Positions 1 to 7,392 of a DNA stretch of 10,712 nucleotides are shown in pieces. The position numbers and the translations under genes are program-made. Source of the stretch: Bacteroidales bacterium (lineage in GTDB: Bacteria; Bacteroidota; Bacteroidia; Bacteroidales; VadinHA17); the NCBI GenBank assembly GCA_013314865.1, contig JABUEV010000047.1, positions 1-10,712 on the forward strand. Direction: 5' to 3'. Under the pieces are notes generated by a model, which saw only the letters and a program-made list of their open reading frames with translations, ran no database searches and had not been told where the DNA came from. The first letter of the stretch is position 1. Each line of letters opens with the position of its first letter.

Positions 1-182
1 ATCTGTATCGCATGGCTTTTAATGGTAATACCCCTTTCGCGCTCAAGGTCCATATCATCGAGAACCTGATCCTGAAATTCTCTTTCAGAGATAGTATTAG
101 TCTTTTCCAGTAAACGGTCGGCCAGGGTACTTTTACCGTGGTCAATATGGGCAATGATGCAGAAATTGCGGATATTTAACAT
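1..182 (-). CDS. lepA: Elongation factor 4 (LepA), N-terminal fragment
   Basis: Only the first 60 codons lie in the window; the gene runs off the left edge. The ATG is at 182-180. The translation carries the translational GTPase P-loop AHIDHGKST at residues 11-19 and the switch I stretch [12 protein letters not shown] at residues 47-58. The opening '[19 protein letters not shown]' is typical of LepA/EF4; EF-G and TypA have the same P-loop but different flanks. LepA is a ribosome-associated cytoplasmic GTPase that acts on stalled or mis-translocated ribosomes and affects initiation. It is transcribed in the same direction as groEL but is separated from it by a terminator and has its own promoter motif. 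Nothing can be said of the C-terminal domains. Confidence in the family is high because the N-terminus is so characteristic. Confidence 0.93.
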   Translation of the reverse strand, partial: MLNIRNFCIIAHIDHGKSTLADRLLEKTNTISEREFQDQVLDDMDLERERGITIKSHAIQ

Positions 183-205
183 TTACAGGAAGATAAAAAC
201 AGGTG

Positions 206-237
206 CAAAGATATAAAAATATCTTTTCAGCCTGAAC
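206..237 (-). promoter_or_regulatory. Putative lepA promoter with dyad over the -7 box
   Basis: On the minus strand TATCTTTG (213-206) matches the Bacteroidota -7 consensus TAnnTTTG exactly and lies 23 nt before the lepA ATG. The expected -33 position (about 237-234, GTTC) matches TTTG poorly. An 8-bp inverted repeat, AAAGATAT-AAAA-ATATCTTT (208-227), overlaps the -7 box and could be a regulator site or a chance AT-rich dyad. The rest of the 183-256 gap shows no gene. Confidence 0.5.
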
Positions 238-256
238 CGGAGGGACGGGTCACTCT

Positions 257-296
257 ATAAAATACTCAGAGGGTGTCTTTCAGGCACCCTCCGAGT
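257..296 (-). terminator. Intrinsic terminator after groEL
   Basis: An inverted repeat ACTCaGAGGGTG / CACCCTCcGAGT (264-275 and 285-296) forms a 12-bp stem with one A/C mismatch. The stem can extend inward by two pairs, leaving a short loop. Read on the minus strand it is followed by ATTTTAT (263-257), a modest U tract. It begins 26 nt after the groEL stop codon and ends the groES-groEL transcript before lepA. Confidence 0.82.
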
Positions 297-321
297 GAAA
301 AATATGTGGATTGTGAAAATC

Positions 322-1965
<1,644 letters not shown>

Positions 1966-1981
1966 TTATTGGTTTCAACAA

Positions 1982-2260
1982 TTAAGCTATGAATAATATA
2001 TCCGACTGTGACAGAAGAAGATAATCTTCATTGTCGATAGTCAGCTCCTGTCCTGCATATTTTCCGTAAAGAACAACGTCGCCTTTTTTAACTTCCATTT
2101 CTTCATCTTTTTTGGGAGCACCCACCAGCACTACAGTGCCCTGACGAGGTTTTTCCTTTGCTGAATCGGGTATGATTATCCCGCTTGCAGTTTTTGCTTC
2201 AGCTTCATGAGGTTTGACAAGAACCTTTCCTGCTAGAACTTTTCCTTTTAATTGTGCCAT
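1982..2260 (-). CDS. groES: 10-kDa co-chaperonin GroES
   Basis: The 92-residue product has the normal length for GroES (about 90-97). It forms the heptameric lid of the GroEL chamber and acts in the cytoplasm. The beta-barrel start [30 protein letters not shown] contains the mobile loop that contacts GroEL (about residues 19-32), followed by [11 protein letters not shown] and the conserved [14 protein letters not shown] segment. The ATG at 2260 gives the expected N-terminus; its upstream context is A-rich with no clear Shine-Dalgarno sequence, as is usual in Bacteroidota. It is the first gene of the groES-groEL operon. A long untranslated leader precedes it, and no CIRCE element (TTAGCACTC-N9-GAGTGCTAA) is visible there, so HrcA control of the usual kind is not supported. 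Confidence 0.97.
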   Translation of the reverse strand: MAQLKGKVLAGKVLVKPHEAEAKTASGIIIPDSAKEKPRQGTVVLVGAPKKDEEMEVKKGDVVLYGKYAGQELTIDNEDYLLLSQSDILFIA

Positions 2261-2316
2261 TTCTATTTAGTTTTAAAGTTAAACATCAATTTCTGACCAC
2301 GTTTTTGATCATATTT

Positions 2317-2397
2317 TATGCCAAATGCCGGAATGTGCCAATTTTGACCATTCTGTGTCCGGCAAGTTAATGACAGCTGTCAGTTTTGTATGGCATA
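2317..2397 (-). promoter_or_regulatory. groES leader with nested inverted repeats (possible three-way junction)
   Basis: The stretch between the probable groES promoter and the ATG holds three ordered complementarities. The outer pair TATGCCA / TGGCATA (2317-2323 with 2391-2397) is a perfect 7-bp match. Inside it lies the perfect 12-bp palindrome TGACAGCTGTCA (2371-2382) and a second perfect 6-bp pair TGCCGG / CCGGCA (2326-2331 with 2359-2364). The linkers are 8, 6 and 2 nt, so the RNA could fold as an outer stem with two inner hairpins. An alternative is that the palindrome is a protein operator. Folding was not computed, and it matches no known riboswitch or thermosensor that I recognise. 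Confidence 0.4.
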
Positions 2398-2412
2398 TTA
2401 AAGATCTTTTAG

Positions 2413-2442
2413 ATTATAATGCTAAATATCAGCTAATTACAA
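2413..2442 (-). promoter_or_regulatory. Putative groES-groEL promoter
   Basis: On the minus strand TTGTAA (2442-2437) and a perfect TATAAT (2418-2413) are separated by 18 nt. This resembles a general sigma-70 promoter more than the TAnnTTTG type. Transcription would begin near 2406, giving a leader of about 145 nt before groES. The -35 box directly abuts the U tract of the secG terminator, which makes separate transcription of groES-groEL plausible. The placement is inferred from motifs alone. Confidence 0.45.
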
Positions 2443-2482
2443 AATAAAATAAAAAGTGTCAGTTTGTGACAAACTGACACTT
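2441..2482 (-). terminator. Strong intrinsic terminator after secG
   Basis: A perfect 13-bp inverted repeat, AAGTGTCAGTTTG / CAAACTGACACTT (2454-2466 and 2470-2482), encloses a 3-nt centre. On the minus strand it is followed by a long U-rich run (2455-2441, TTTTTATTTTATTTT). It starts 26 nt after the secG stop. This is the clearest terminator in the window and separates the envelope operon from groES-groEL. Confidence 0.92.
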
Positions 2483-2508
2483 AAGAAATAATAATAGTAT
2501 AAGTTCAA

Positions 2509-2868
2509 TTAGTTCTGAGGCTGCTTTTGGTCCTGCTGGCCTGTTGATGGAGGCACGGCGGTAGGCAGGGTGGGTATAGCATTTGGATCCACTGCATTCT
2601 GGATCTGTGTTTCAATTCTTGACCTTGCACCTTCTGCCCCCCTTGGTATTACGGCAGTAGCCACCACACTGAGAATAAGAATAGCTCCTGCCAGAGTCCA
2701 TGTTGCCTTTTCCAGGAAATCAGCCGTCTTTCTTATTCCCATTGTCTGACCTGCAGAGGTAAAATTCGCCGCAAGACCTCCTCCTTTGGAATTCTGAACA
2801 AGAACGACGAGAATCTGAAAAATACAGGCTATGATAACTAATACCGATACAAAAATATAAATGCCCAT
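2509..2868 (-). CDS. secG: Sec translocon subunit SecG
   Basis: This 119-residue inner-membrane protein has the SecG layout. A first transmembrane helix (about residues 3-24, YIFVSVLVIIACIFQILVVL) is followed by the family signature VQNSKGGGLAANF, then a second helix (about 57-75, WTLAGAILILSVVATAVI). A hydrophilic tail rich in Pro and Gln follows. SecG associates with SecY and SecE and helps SecA-driven protein export. The ATG at 2868 lies 1 nt after the stop codon of the upstream TPR gene, which suggests translational coupling. It is the last gene of the minus-strand block and is followed at once by a strong terminator. The Gln/Pro tail (PPSTGQQDQKQPQN) is typical low-complexity SecG ending and carries no recognisable function. 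Confidence 0.94.
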   Translation of the reverse strand: MGIYIFVSVLVIIACIFQILVVLVQNSKGGGLAANFTSAGQTMGIRKTADFLEKATWTLAGAILILSVVATAVIPRGAEGARSRIETQIQNAVDPNAIPTLPTAVPPSTGQQDQKQPQN

Positions 2869-2869
2869 A

Positions 2870-4192
2870 TCACTGTTTGTTTATTAATTCCTTAATAGTT
2901 TCAATTTGAGCTGCAAAGTAACTACTTTTTTCGGGAAACTTCAAACATAATTTTTCATAGATGTCTATTGCCTTTGAGTAATAACCCTGATTGACATAGA
3001 TTTTTGCGAGGGTTTCTGTCACAAAGCCTCCTCTTTCTTCTACAAAGGGTTTCGATTTGTCTTCAGGCGGAGCCTCGGTTTTTTCTTTCTTTGGTTCTAT
3101 CCGGGGGTTAGCCATTATGAATTTTTCTATCAGTTCCGACTGGAGCTGTTTTCTGGAGGCAGGTCCGGCAGGTTCGGGTGAAGGAGAAACAGAAATAAAT
3201 CCGGCTTCCACCTCAGCTGTTGGTGTCTTTTCCTCAACAGATTCACCGTAAAAAGCAGGTTCAGCTGAGACTGCCTCACCCTGGTCTTCTGTGACAGCTG
3301 TAACGGAAATTTCTTCAGTAACCTGGGCCGCCAGTTCCTCAACCGGTTCAGGTGGTTTCCCGATATGCACTTCCTCCAACGGAACAGAAAACCCGGGATC
3401 CATGAAGAAGATCCTGTCCTCAGGTTCGGGGGTTTCGTCCTCAATCACAAATAATGAGGATCCTAATTCATCTTCATCAGGTTCCGAGGCAATGAGTATC
3501 GGTCTTGTAAACAATTTATCCAGGACTTTTGACTTATGGCCTTCTGTTCTCCCCTCAGCCGATTTTTCAATTTCATGAATGATATCTTCACTGCTTTTAC
3601 CGTCTTCAATTACTGTCTGCTGGCTTTCTACATTCCTTTCATCGGCTTTGAATTTGATTTCTTCAGTTGATGTCACAAAATGATCAGCAGTAACCTCTTC
3701 AGCAATTCCGGTAACTGCTTCGGGTACCAGTTCCGGCACCGGTCCGGCCGGTACCTCATTCGCTGGTTCAGTCACCGGTTCGGCCGGCATTTCATTTACA
3801 GTTTCAGGCATCGCCTCGACCGGTTCTTCATGCGAAGGTTCAGTCACCTGTTCTATAACAGGTTCAATTGCAGGTTCAGTGGCCTGTGCGGCTTCCTGTT
3901 CAACAGTGGCCTCTGTCGGCGTTTCAGAAGTTGCCTCAGTTGTCTGTTCAGCAACTAATTCAGGAGTTTTCAGGAAATAATAAAGTACTTCCCTGTCGGC
4001 AATGTAAACAGCCGATTTTCTTAACTGGCTTTCAAACCTTATGTCAGATGAATTTTTCAGAGCTTTAAGAAGAAGCAGGTGTGCGCTCTGGAAATAAGGG
4101 AAAATATTCACAATATCAGTTATCTCGCCGATCACTTCACGTCCCAACTGATCAGGATTCTCCATCATTCTGAAAAACTCGGAACGGTCCAT
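2870..4192 (-). CDS. Acidic TPR-containing protein, function unknown
   Basis: This 440-residue protein has three parts. Residues 1-78 are a helical, well-conserved-looking N-terminus ([16 protein letters not shown]..., then [15 protein letters not shown]). Residues about 80-345 are strongly acidic and rich in Glu, Pro, Thr and Val, with degenerate EPVTEP-like repeats, and are probably disordered. Residues about 350-435 hold [14 protein letters not shown] and a single TPR-like helix pair, [23 protein letters not shown]. No signal peptide or membrane segment is seen, so it is probably cytoplasmic. I recall this architecture as a Bacteroidota protein found between lptE and secG, but its role is not established. 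It lies 6 nt after lptE and 1 nt before secG, so it belongs to the same transcript. The helical ends could serve protein-protein contact; that is inference only. Confidence 0.85.
   Translation of the reverse strand: MDRSEFFRMMENPDQLGREVIGEITDIVNIFPYFQSAHLLLLKALKNSSDIRFESQLRKSAVYIADREVLYYFLKTPELVAEQTTEATSETPTEATVEQEAAQATEPAIEPVIEQVTEPSHEEPVEAMPETVNEMPAEPVTEPANEVPAGPVPELVPEAVTGIAEEVTADHFVTSTEEIKFKADERNVESQQTVIEDGKSSEDIIHEIEKSAEGRTEGHKSKVLDKLFTRPILIASEPDEDELGSSLFVIEDETPEPEDRIFFMDPGFSVPLEEVHIGKPPEPVEELAAQVTEEISVTAVTEDQGEAVSAEPAFYGESVEEKTPTAEVEAGFISVSPSPEPAGPASRKQLQSELIEKFIMANPRIEPKKEKTEAPPEDKSKPFVEERGGFVTETLAKIYVNQGYYSKAIDIYEKLCLKFPEKSSYFAAQIETIKELINKQ
3713..3937 (-). repeat. Degenerate Glu/Pro/Thr repeat inside the TPR protein gene
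   Basis: Residues about 86-160 of the TPR protein consist of imperfect short units such as [15 protein letters not shown] and [17 protein letters not shown]. At the DNA level the plus strand shows recurring GGTTC and CAGTTTC-like blocks, so this stretch probably grew by slippage or unequal recombination. The frame stays open throughout. Unit length is not constant, so this is low-complexity coding sequence rather than a clean tandem repeat. Confidence 0.7.
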
Positions 4193-4198
4193 TGCTTT

Positions 4199-4744
4199 TT
4201 ACCAGTTGACGAAAGCTCTGTTAAATATATCTTCCACAATGAGGCTGACAATTTTATCAGAAAGTTCCTTTTCAACCTGACTAAGGTCGAGTGAGCTGTC
4301 ATAATCCTCATAACGGGTGAAGGATTCCTCGTAGCTCAGATCAGGGTCGACAGAGTTGGTGAATTTCACTTTCACTGTGATCGAGAACCTGTTTGTTGCA
4401 GCCCTGGCATCCGCATTTACAGTCAGAGGACGGGTGTTGTAATCAGTTATTTCTCCTTCAAAATTTACATCCCCCAGGCCATTGATAATATTAAGGTTTG
4501 TTTGTGCCTTGCATTTGTCAATCAGGGCATCAGTAATAAGCTGGCTCAGGCCGGGCTGGACAAGGTTTGCCCTGTTTTGAAAATACTGTATGCTCAGTGT
4601 TTTGACCTCAGGTGAGATACTTGCCCCTGAAAAGGAATAGGTTACCTTACAGCCGGTCAGGAATGAAGCTGATAATAAAAGAAGGGAAAAAACCTTCGCG
4701 GCATAAGATATCTTCAGCCAGGTTTTCTCAAAGATCAATTTCAT
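4199..4744 (-). CDS. lptE: LPS-assembly lipoprotein LptE
   Basis: The 181-residue product starts with a lipoprotein signal peptide: basic n-region, hydrophobic VFSLLLLSASFL (18-29) and lipobox FLTGC with acylated Cys at 32. The mature part begins KVTYSFSGASISPEVKTLSIQYFQNRANLVQPGLSQLITDAL, the recognisable Bacteroidota LptE pattern (beta strand after the cysteine, then a helix), and continues with alternating strands (FEGEITDY, NRFSITVKVKF). LptE sits in the outer membrane as the plug and partner of LptD, which delivers LPS to the cell surface. The ATG at 4744 overlaps the end of the upstream sigma-54 activator by 17 nt, implying co-transcription and coupling. AAAGGAG lies only 1 nt before this ATG; a TTG two codons later (4738) would have better spacing, but either start preserves the signal peptide. 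Confidence 0.88.
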   Translation of the reverse strand: MKLIFEKTWLKISYAAKVFSLLLLSASFLTGCKVTYSFSGASISPEVKTLSIQYFQNRANLVQPGLSQLITDALIDKCKAQTNLNIINGLGDVNFEGEITDYNTRPLTVNADARAATNRFSITVKVKFTNSVDPDLSYEESFTRYEDYDSSLDLSQVEKELSDKIVSLIVEDIFNRAFVNW

Positions 4745-5972
4745 ACTCCTTTATTTTTCTGTACAGAGTCCGTTCAGATATTCCAAGTTCGCGTGCGGCC
4801 AGTTTTCTTTTCCCGTTATATTTTTCAAGAGCTTTTCTGATCATTTCAATTTCCTTTCCGGCCAGAGAAAGTGACTCCTCCACTATTTCCTCTGTATCCT
4901 GGATCTCGGTTCTGCCGTGACGTCCGGGAAATTCTGAAGCTGAAGGTTCCGGTATATTTGCATACTCTTTCCCGGCCTGTGCATCGCGGAAAAGATTCTG
5001 GATCACACTTACCTGGCTGTCAGTGAATTTCAGGCCCGGTTCTCCTTTCTGAATGAGGTCAAATACCAGCTTTTTAAGGTCATTCATGTCATTTTTCATA
5101 TCGAAAAGGATCTTGTAAAGTATTTCCCTTTCAGACGAGAATGATTTTTCCTCCTGTCTGTTCAGTAGAGCAGGCAGTTTCACTCCGGTATAATCAGGCA
5201 GGTATGATCTGAGAGTTTCAGCACTTATTTCCCTTTCACTTTCGATAATTGATATCTGCTCCGTTATATTTTTGAGCTGTCTTACATTGCCCGGCCATGA
5301 ATAGTTCATAAGCACGGTTTTTGCCTCATTAGTCAGTCTGATTGAAGGCATTCTGTATTTCTCGGCGAAGTCAACCGCAAACTTCCTGAATAGCAAAAAA
5401 ATATCCTCGCCGCGTTCCCTTAATGAGGGAATTTTAATCGGTACGGTGTTAAGCCTGTAGAACAGATCCTCTCTGAATTTGTCGTTGCTGACAGCCTGGG
5501 TCAGGTCAGTATTGCTTGCTGCAATTACCCTGACATTTGTTTTCTGTACTTTCGAAGAGCCTACTCTTATGAATTCACCTGTTTCAAGAACCCTCAGAAG
5601 CCTTACCTGAGTTGAAAGAGGCAGTTCCGCAACCTCGTCAAGGAATATTGTGCCTCCGTCGGCGACCTCAAAATAGCCTTTCCTGCTTTCGGTGGCACCC
5701 GTAAAAGCTCCCTTCTCATGACCGAAAAGTTCCGAGTCAATTGTGCCCTCCGGTATAGCACCGCAGTTAACAGCTATATACTGCCCGTGTTTACGTGTAC
5801 TGAACTGGTGAATTACCTGGGGGAACACCTCCTTGCCCGTTCCGCTCTCACCCGTAATGAGCACCGACAGATCAGTCGGAGCTACCTGAACTGCAATATC
5901 CAGGGCCCGGTTAAGCCCTTCATAATTGCCTATTATTCCAAATCTTTGCTTAATACTCTGAAGATCCCTCAT
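4728..5972 (-). CDS. Sigma-54-dependent transcriptional activator without receiver domain
   Basis: This AAA+ bacterial enhancer-binding protein remodels RNA polymerase bound to sigma-54. Numbered from the ATG at 5972 (414 residues), it shows Walker A GESGTGKE (41-48), the sigma-54 contact loop GAFTGA (88-93), Walker B GGTIFLDE (106-113), arginine-finger region FREDLFYRL (166-174) and sensor II WPGNVRQL (226-233). A linker (about 265-370) follows, then a Fis-type helix-turn-helix ending in LAARELGISERTLYRKIKEY (391-410). The AAA+ domain begins almost at residue 12, so there is no receiver, PAS or GAF sensory domain; activity may be set by expression or by a partner. A TTG at 5984 extends the frame by four codons and sits directly after an in-frame stop; the ATG at 5972 is preferred. 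It is the first gene of the block with lptE, the TPR protein and secG, and diverges from kdsB. Confidence 0.92.
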   Translation of the reverse strand: MRDLQSIKQRFGIIGNYEGLNRALDIAVQVAPTDLSVLITGESGTGKEVFPQVIHQFSTRKHGQYIAVNCGAIPEGTIDSELFGHEKGAFTGATESRKGYFEVADGGTIFLDEVAELPLSTQVRLLRVLETGEFIRVGSSKVQKTNVRVIAASNTDLTQAVSNDKFREDLFYRLNTVPIKIPSLRERGEDIFLLFRKFAVDFAEKYRMPSIRLTNEAKTVLMNYSWPGNVRQLKNITEQISIIESEREISAETLRSYLPDYTGVKLPALLNRQEEKSFSSEREILYKILFDMKNDMNDLKKLVFDLIQKGEPGLKFTDSQVSVIQNLFRDAQAGKEYANIPEPSASEFPGRHGRTEIQDTEEIVEESLSLAGKEIEMIRKALEKYNGKRKLAARELGISERTLYRKIKEYEIDL

Positions 5973-5977
5973 CTTAT

Positions 5978-6008
5978 CTGACAATTATGCGAATTTACTA
6001 TATTTTTG
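5978..6008 (+). promoter_or_regulatory. Putative kdsB promoter in the divergent gap
   Basis: TATTTTTG (6001-6008) matches TAnnTTTG exactly and has CTGACA (5978-5983) 17 nt upstream, giving a predicted start near 6015 and a leader of about 30 nt before kdsB. The only minus-strand candidate for the sigma-54 activator is a 7-of-8 match, TAAATTCG (5997-5990), with no convincing -33 box. The two promoters would overlap, so the divergent genes might compete for RNA polymerase. Confidence 0.5.
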
Positions 6009-6044
6009 GAACATCGGGAAATCCAATTTTACTAAATTAGCAAT

Positions 6045-6818
6045 ATGAAAGACACGTCTTCTCAGTTTATTGCCGGGATAATACCTGCCAGATACGCCTC
6101 AACAAGATTCCCTGGCAAACCGCTTGCGATAATCGGCGGAAAGACTATGATTGAAAGAGTCTATTCCCAGGCACGTAAAGCTCTCGAATTGGTATATGTT
6201 GCAACCGACGATGAAAGAATATATAATGCAGTGGCAGGTTTTGGAGGATCTGCGGTGATGACTTCTGACAAACACCAGAGCGGAACAGACAGGTGTGCCG
6301 AAGCAGTCGGAGTCATTGAAAAGCTGACTGGCAAAAAAACAGATATTGTCATAAATATACAGGGTGATGAACCTTTTATTAAACCTGAACAGATCAGACA
6401 GCTGGTTTCCTGCTTTTCAGAACCATCTGTTGATATTGCCACTCTGGTAAAAAAGATCACTCCCGGCGAAAATCTGTTCAATCCGAATCATCCCAAAGTG
6501 GTCATTGACCTGAATGGGAATGCATTGTATTTCAGCCGATCCGTGATTCCTTTCGTACGGGATGCCGATGAAGATAAATGGCTTTTAAAACATGTTTTTT
6601 TCAGGCACATAGGACTTTATGCATACCGGACCGTCGTGCTTGAAAACATAACCCGTCTTCCCCGCAGTCCCCTGGAAACTGCAGAATCTCTTGAACAGAA
6701 CAGATGGCTGGAGAATGGATTCAGAATCAGGACAGCAGTTACAGAGTTCGATTCTTTCAGTATTGATACTCCGGCTGATCTGCAAAAAGCTGAAGAGTTA
6801 TTTGGTGAATTTTCATGA
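6045..6818 (+). CDS. kdsB: CMP-KDO synthetase KdsB (3-deoxy-manno-octulosonate cytidylyltransferase)
   Basis: The 257-residue enzyme joins CTP and KDO to CMP-KDO plus pyrophosphate in the cytoplasm, activating KDO for the LPS inner core. The nucleotide-binding N-terminus is IIPARYASTRFPGKPL (12-27). It is followed by VATDDERI (52-59), the KDO-site segment HQSGTDRCAEA (77-87), metal-binding VINIQGDEPF (102-111), HIGLYAYR (188-195), the SLEQNRWLENG stretch (215-225) and SIDTPADL (239-246). These appear in the family order, and the length is close to the usual 245-255. The ATG at 6045 puts only about ten residues before the first strand. It diverges from the sigma-54 activator/lptE operon, another LPS gene group. 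The frame is intact and no key motif is missing. Confidence 0.96.
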   Translation: MKDTSSQFIAGIIPARYASTRFPGKPLAIIGGKTMIERVYSQARKALELVYVATDDERIYNAVAGFGGSAVMTSDKHQSGTDRCAEAVGVIEKLTGKKTDIVINIQGDEPFIKPEQIRQLVSCFSEPSVDIATLVKKITPGENLFNPNHPKVVIDLNGNALYFSRSVIPFVRDADEDKWLLKHVFFRHIGLYAYRTVVLENITRLPRSPLETAESLEQNRWLENGFRIRTAVTEFDSFSIDTPADLQKAEELFGEFS

Positions 6819-6832
6819 ATTATTTACCTTTA
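6801..6832 (+). promoter_or_regulatory. Putative promoter of the small sorting-domain protein
   Basis: TTTG (6801-6804) and TACCTTTA (6825-6832) are 20 nt apart, a 7-of-8 fit to the Bacteroidota -7 consensus with ideal spacing. The first box lies within the last codons of kdsB. A start near 6839 would leave about 20 nt before the ATG at 6860. This would allow expression independent of kdsB. Confidence 0.4.
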
Positions 6833-6859
6833 CAATGATTTTAAAAAGGGCTTTAATTT

Positions 6860-7234
6860 ATGGTATTAATTAAAAAAATATTGTCAGTAATATTCATTTT
6901 AGTTACTACCGTCAGCCTTTCAGCCCAGCAGGACACCCTCAGGCTTGGTCACAATTCACCACAAAGAGCTTTATCAAAAGAGACTGTCAATATTAATATT
7001 TATCCCGTACCTGTCAGGAATAATATCTTTACCATCAAGTGTGACAGAGAAATTTCAGCGGTAAAGGTCACTAATATGATTGGTCAGGATATTCACCGTG
7101 TTGAATATAAAAATCCTTTGAATCTTTCGAAGATAATCCTTAACAGCCCGCAAAGAGGAATTTATCTTGTAACCATCAGTTTCAGGGACGGAACAAGGAT
7201 TGTTCGTAAAATCATGGTTGAGCCTGCCGAGTAA
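6860..7234 (+). CDS. Small secreted protein with T9SS C-terminal sorting domain
   Basis: The 124-residue product has an N-terminal signal peptide (KK, then ILSVIFILVTTVSLSA; cleavage likely after Ala22). A linker of about 20 residues follows, then a type A Por-secretion/T9SS sorting domain from about residue 45 to the end. The domain shows NIYPVPVRNNIFTI (45-58; most family members have YPNP), the strand AVKVTNMIGQDI and the late signature GIYLVTISFRDGTRIVRKIMVE (100-121). Such domains direct cargo through the type IX system of Bacteroidota to the cell surface, where they are removed or linked to A-LPS. Here there is almost no cargo between signal and sorting domain. No frameshift is visible upstream, since the preceding 41 nt follow directly on the kdsB stop, so it looks like a genuinely short gene. 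It may also be a remnant of a larger secreted protein. Function is unknown. Confidence 0.8.
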   Translation: MVLIKKILSVIFILVTTVSLSAQQDTLRLGHNSPQRALSKETVNINIYPVPVRNNIFTIKCDREISAVKVTNMIGQDIHRVEYKNPLNLSKIILNSPQRGIYLVTISFRDGTRIVRKIMVEPAE

Positions 7235-7362
7235 AGATCGTACCCGGCTGGAATTTTTTTAAGGGAAGAGGCTTTTGCTCTGTAAAATTTCCTGTTAACA
7301 CTTAATTTAACGGTCTGAACAACAATTTAAGCTCTTGTTTGTTTATATTTCGTTGAAACTAA
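7235..7362. other. Intergenic stretch with weak terminator-like fold
   Basis: No gene was found between the sorting-domain protein and the MerR gene. GGAATTTT (7250-7257) and AAAATTTCC (7284-7292) can pair with one bulge around an AGAG/CTCT core (7267-7281), a weak candidate terminator. TATATTTC (7344-7351) is a 7-of-8 match to the -7 box but lacks a good -33 box; TTTG (7338-7341) with TAATTTG (7360-7366) is an alternative with 18-nt spacing. Confidence 0.35.
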
Positions 7363-7378
7363 TTTGTTAAATAACAAA
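7363..7378. promoter_or_regulatory. Palindromic operator candidate upstream of the MerR gene
   Basis: TTTGTTA-AA-TAACAAA is a perfect dyad with 7-bp arms and a 2-nt centre, ending 14 nt before the MerR ATG. It lies at or just downstream of the candidate promoter. A copy of the half-site TTTGTT also occurs at 7338-7343. The position fits autoregulation by the MerR dimer, but binding is inferred only from symmetry and location. Confidence 0.45.
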
Positions 7379-7392
7379 CAAATGAAAGTGTC

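Noticed and set aside
2327..2339. Possible sigma-54 promoter (GG...GC) on the minus strand before groES
   Set aside because: TTGGCAC-ATTCC-GGC has only 9 nt between GG and GC instead of the required 10, and the TTGC element is missing.
2261..2508. CIRCE/HrcA operator before groES
   Set aside because: No TTAGCACTC-N9-GAGTGCTAA or close variant is found on either strand.
3057..3958. Plus-strand open frames opposite the TPR protein
   Set aside because: They arise from the skewed Glu/Pro/Thr codons of the real gene read backwards; the products are Ser- or Arg/Phe-rich without recognisable folds.
5973..5984. TTG start for the sigma-54 activator four codons upstream
   Set aside because: The TTG directly follows an in-frame stop and an ATG is available four codons later, just before the first conserved residues.
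6006..6026. TTGGA...TCCAA inverted repeat in the sigma-54 activator/kdsB gap
   Set aside because: The arms are only 5 bp with an 11-nt centre, within chance for AT-rich intergenic DNA.
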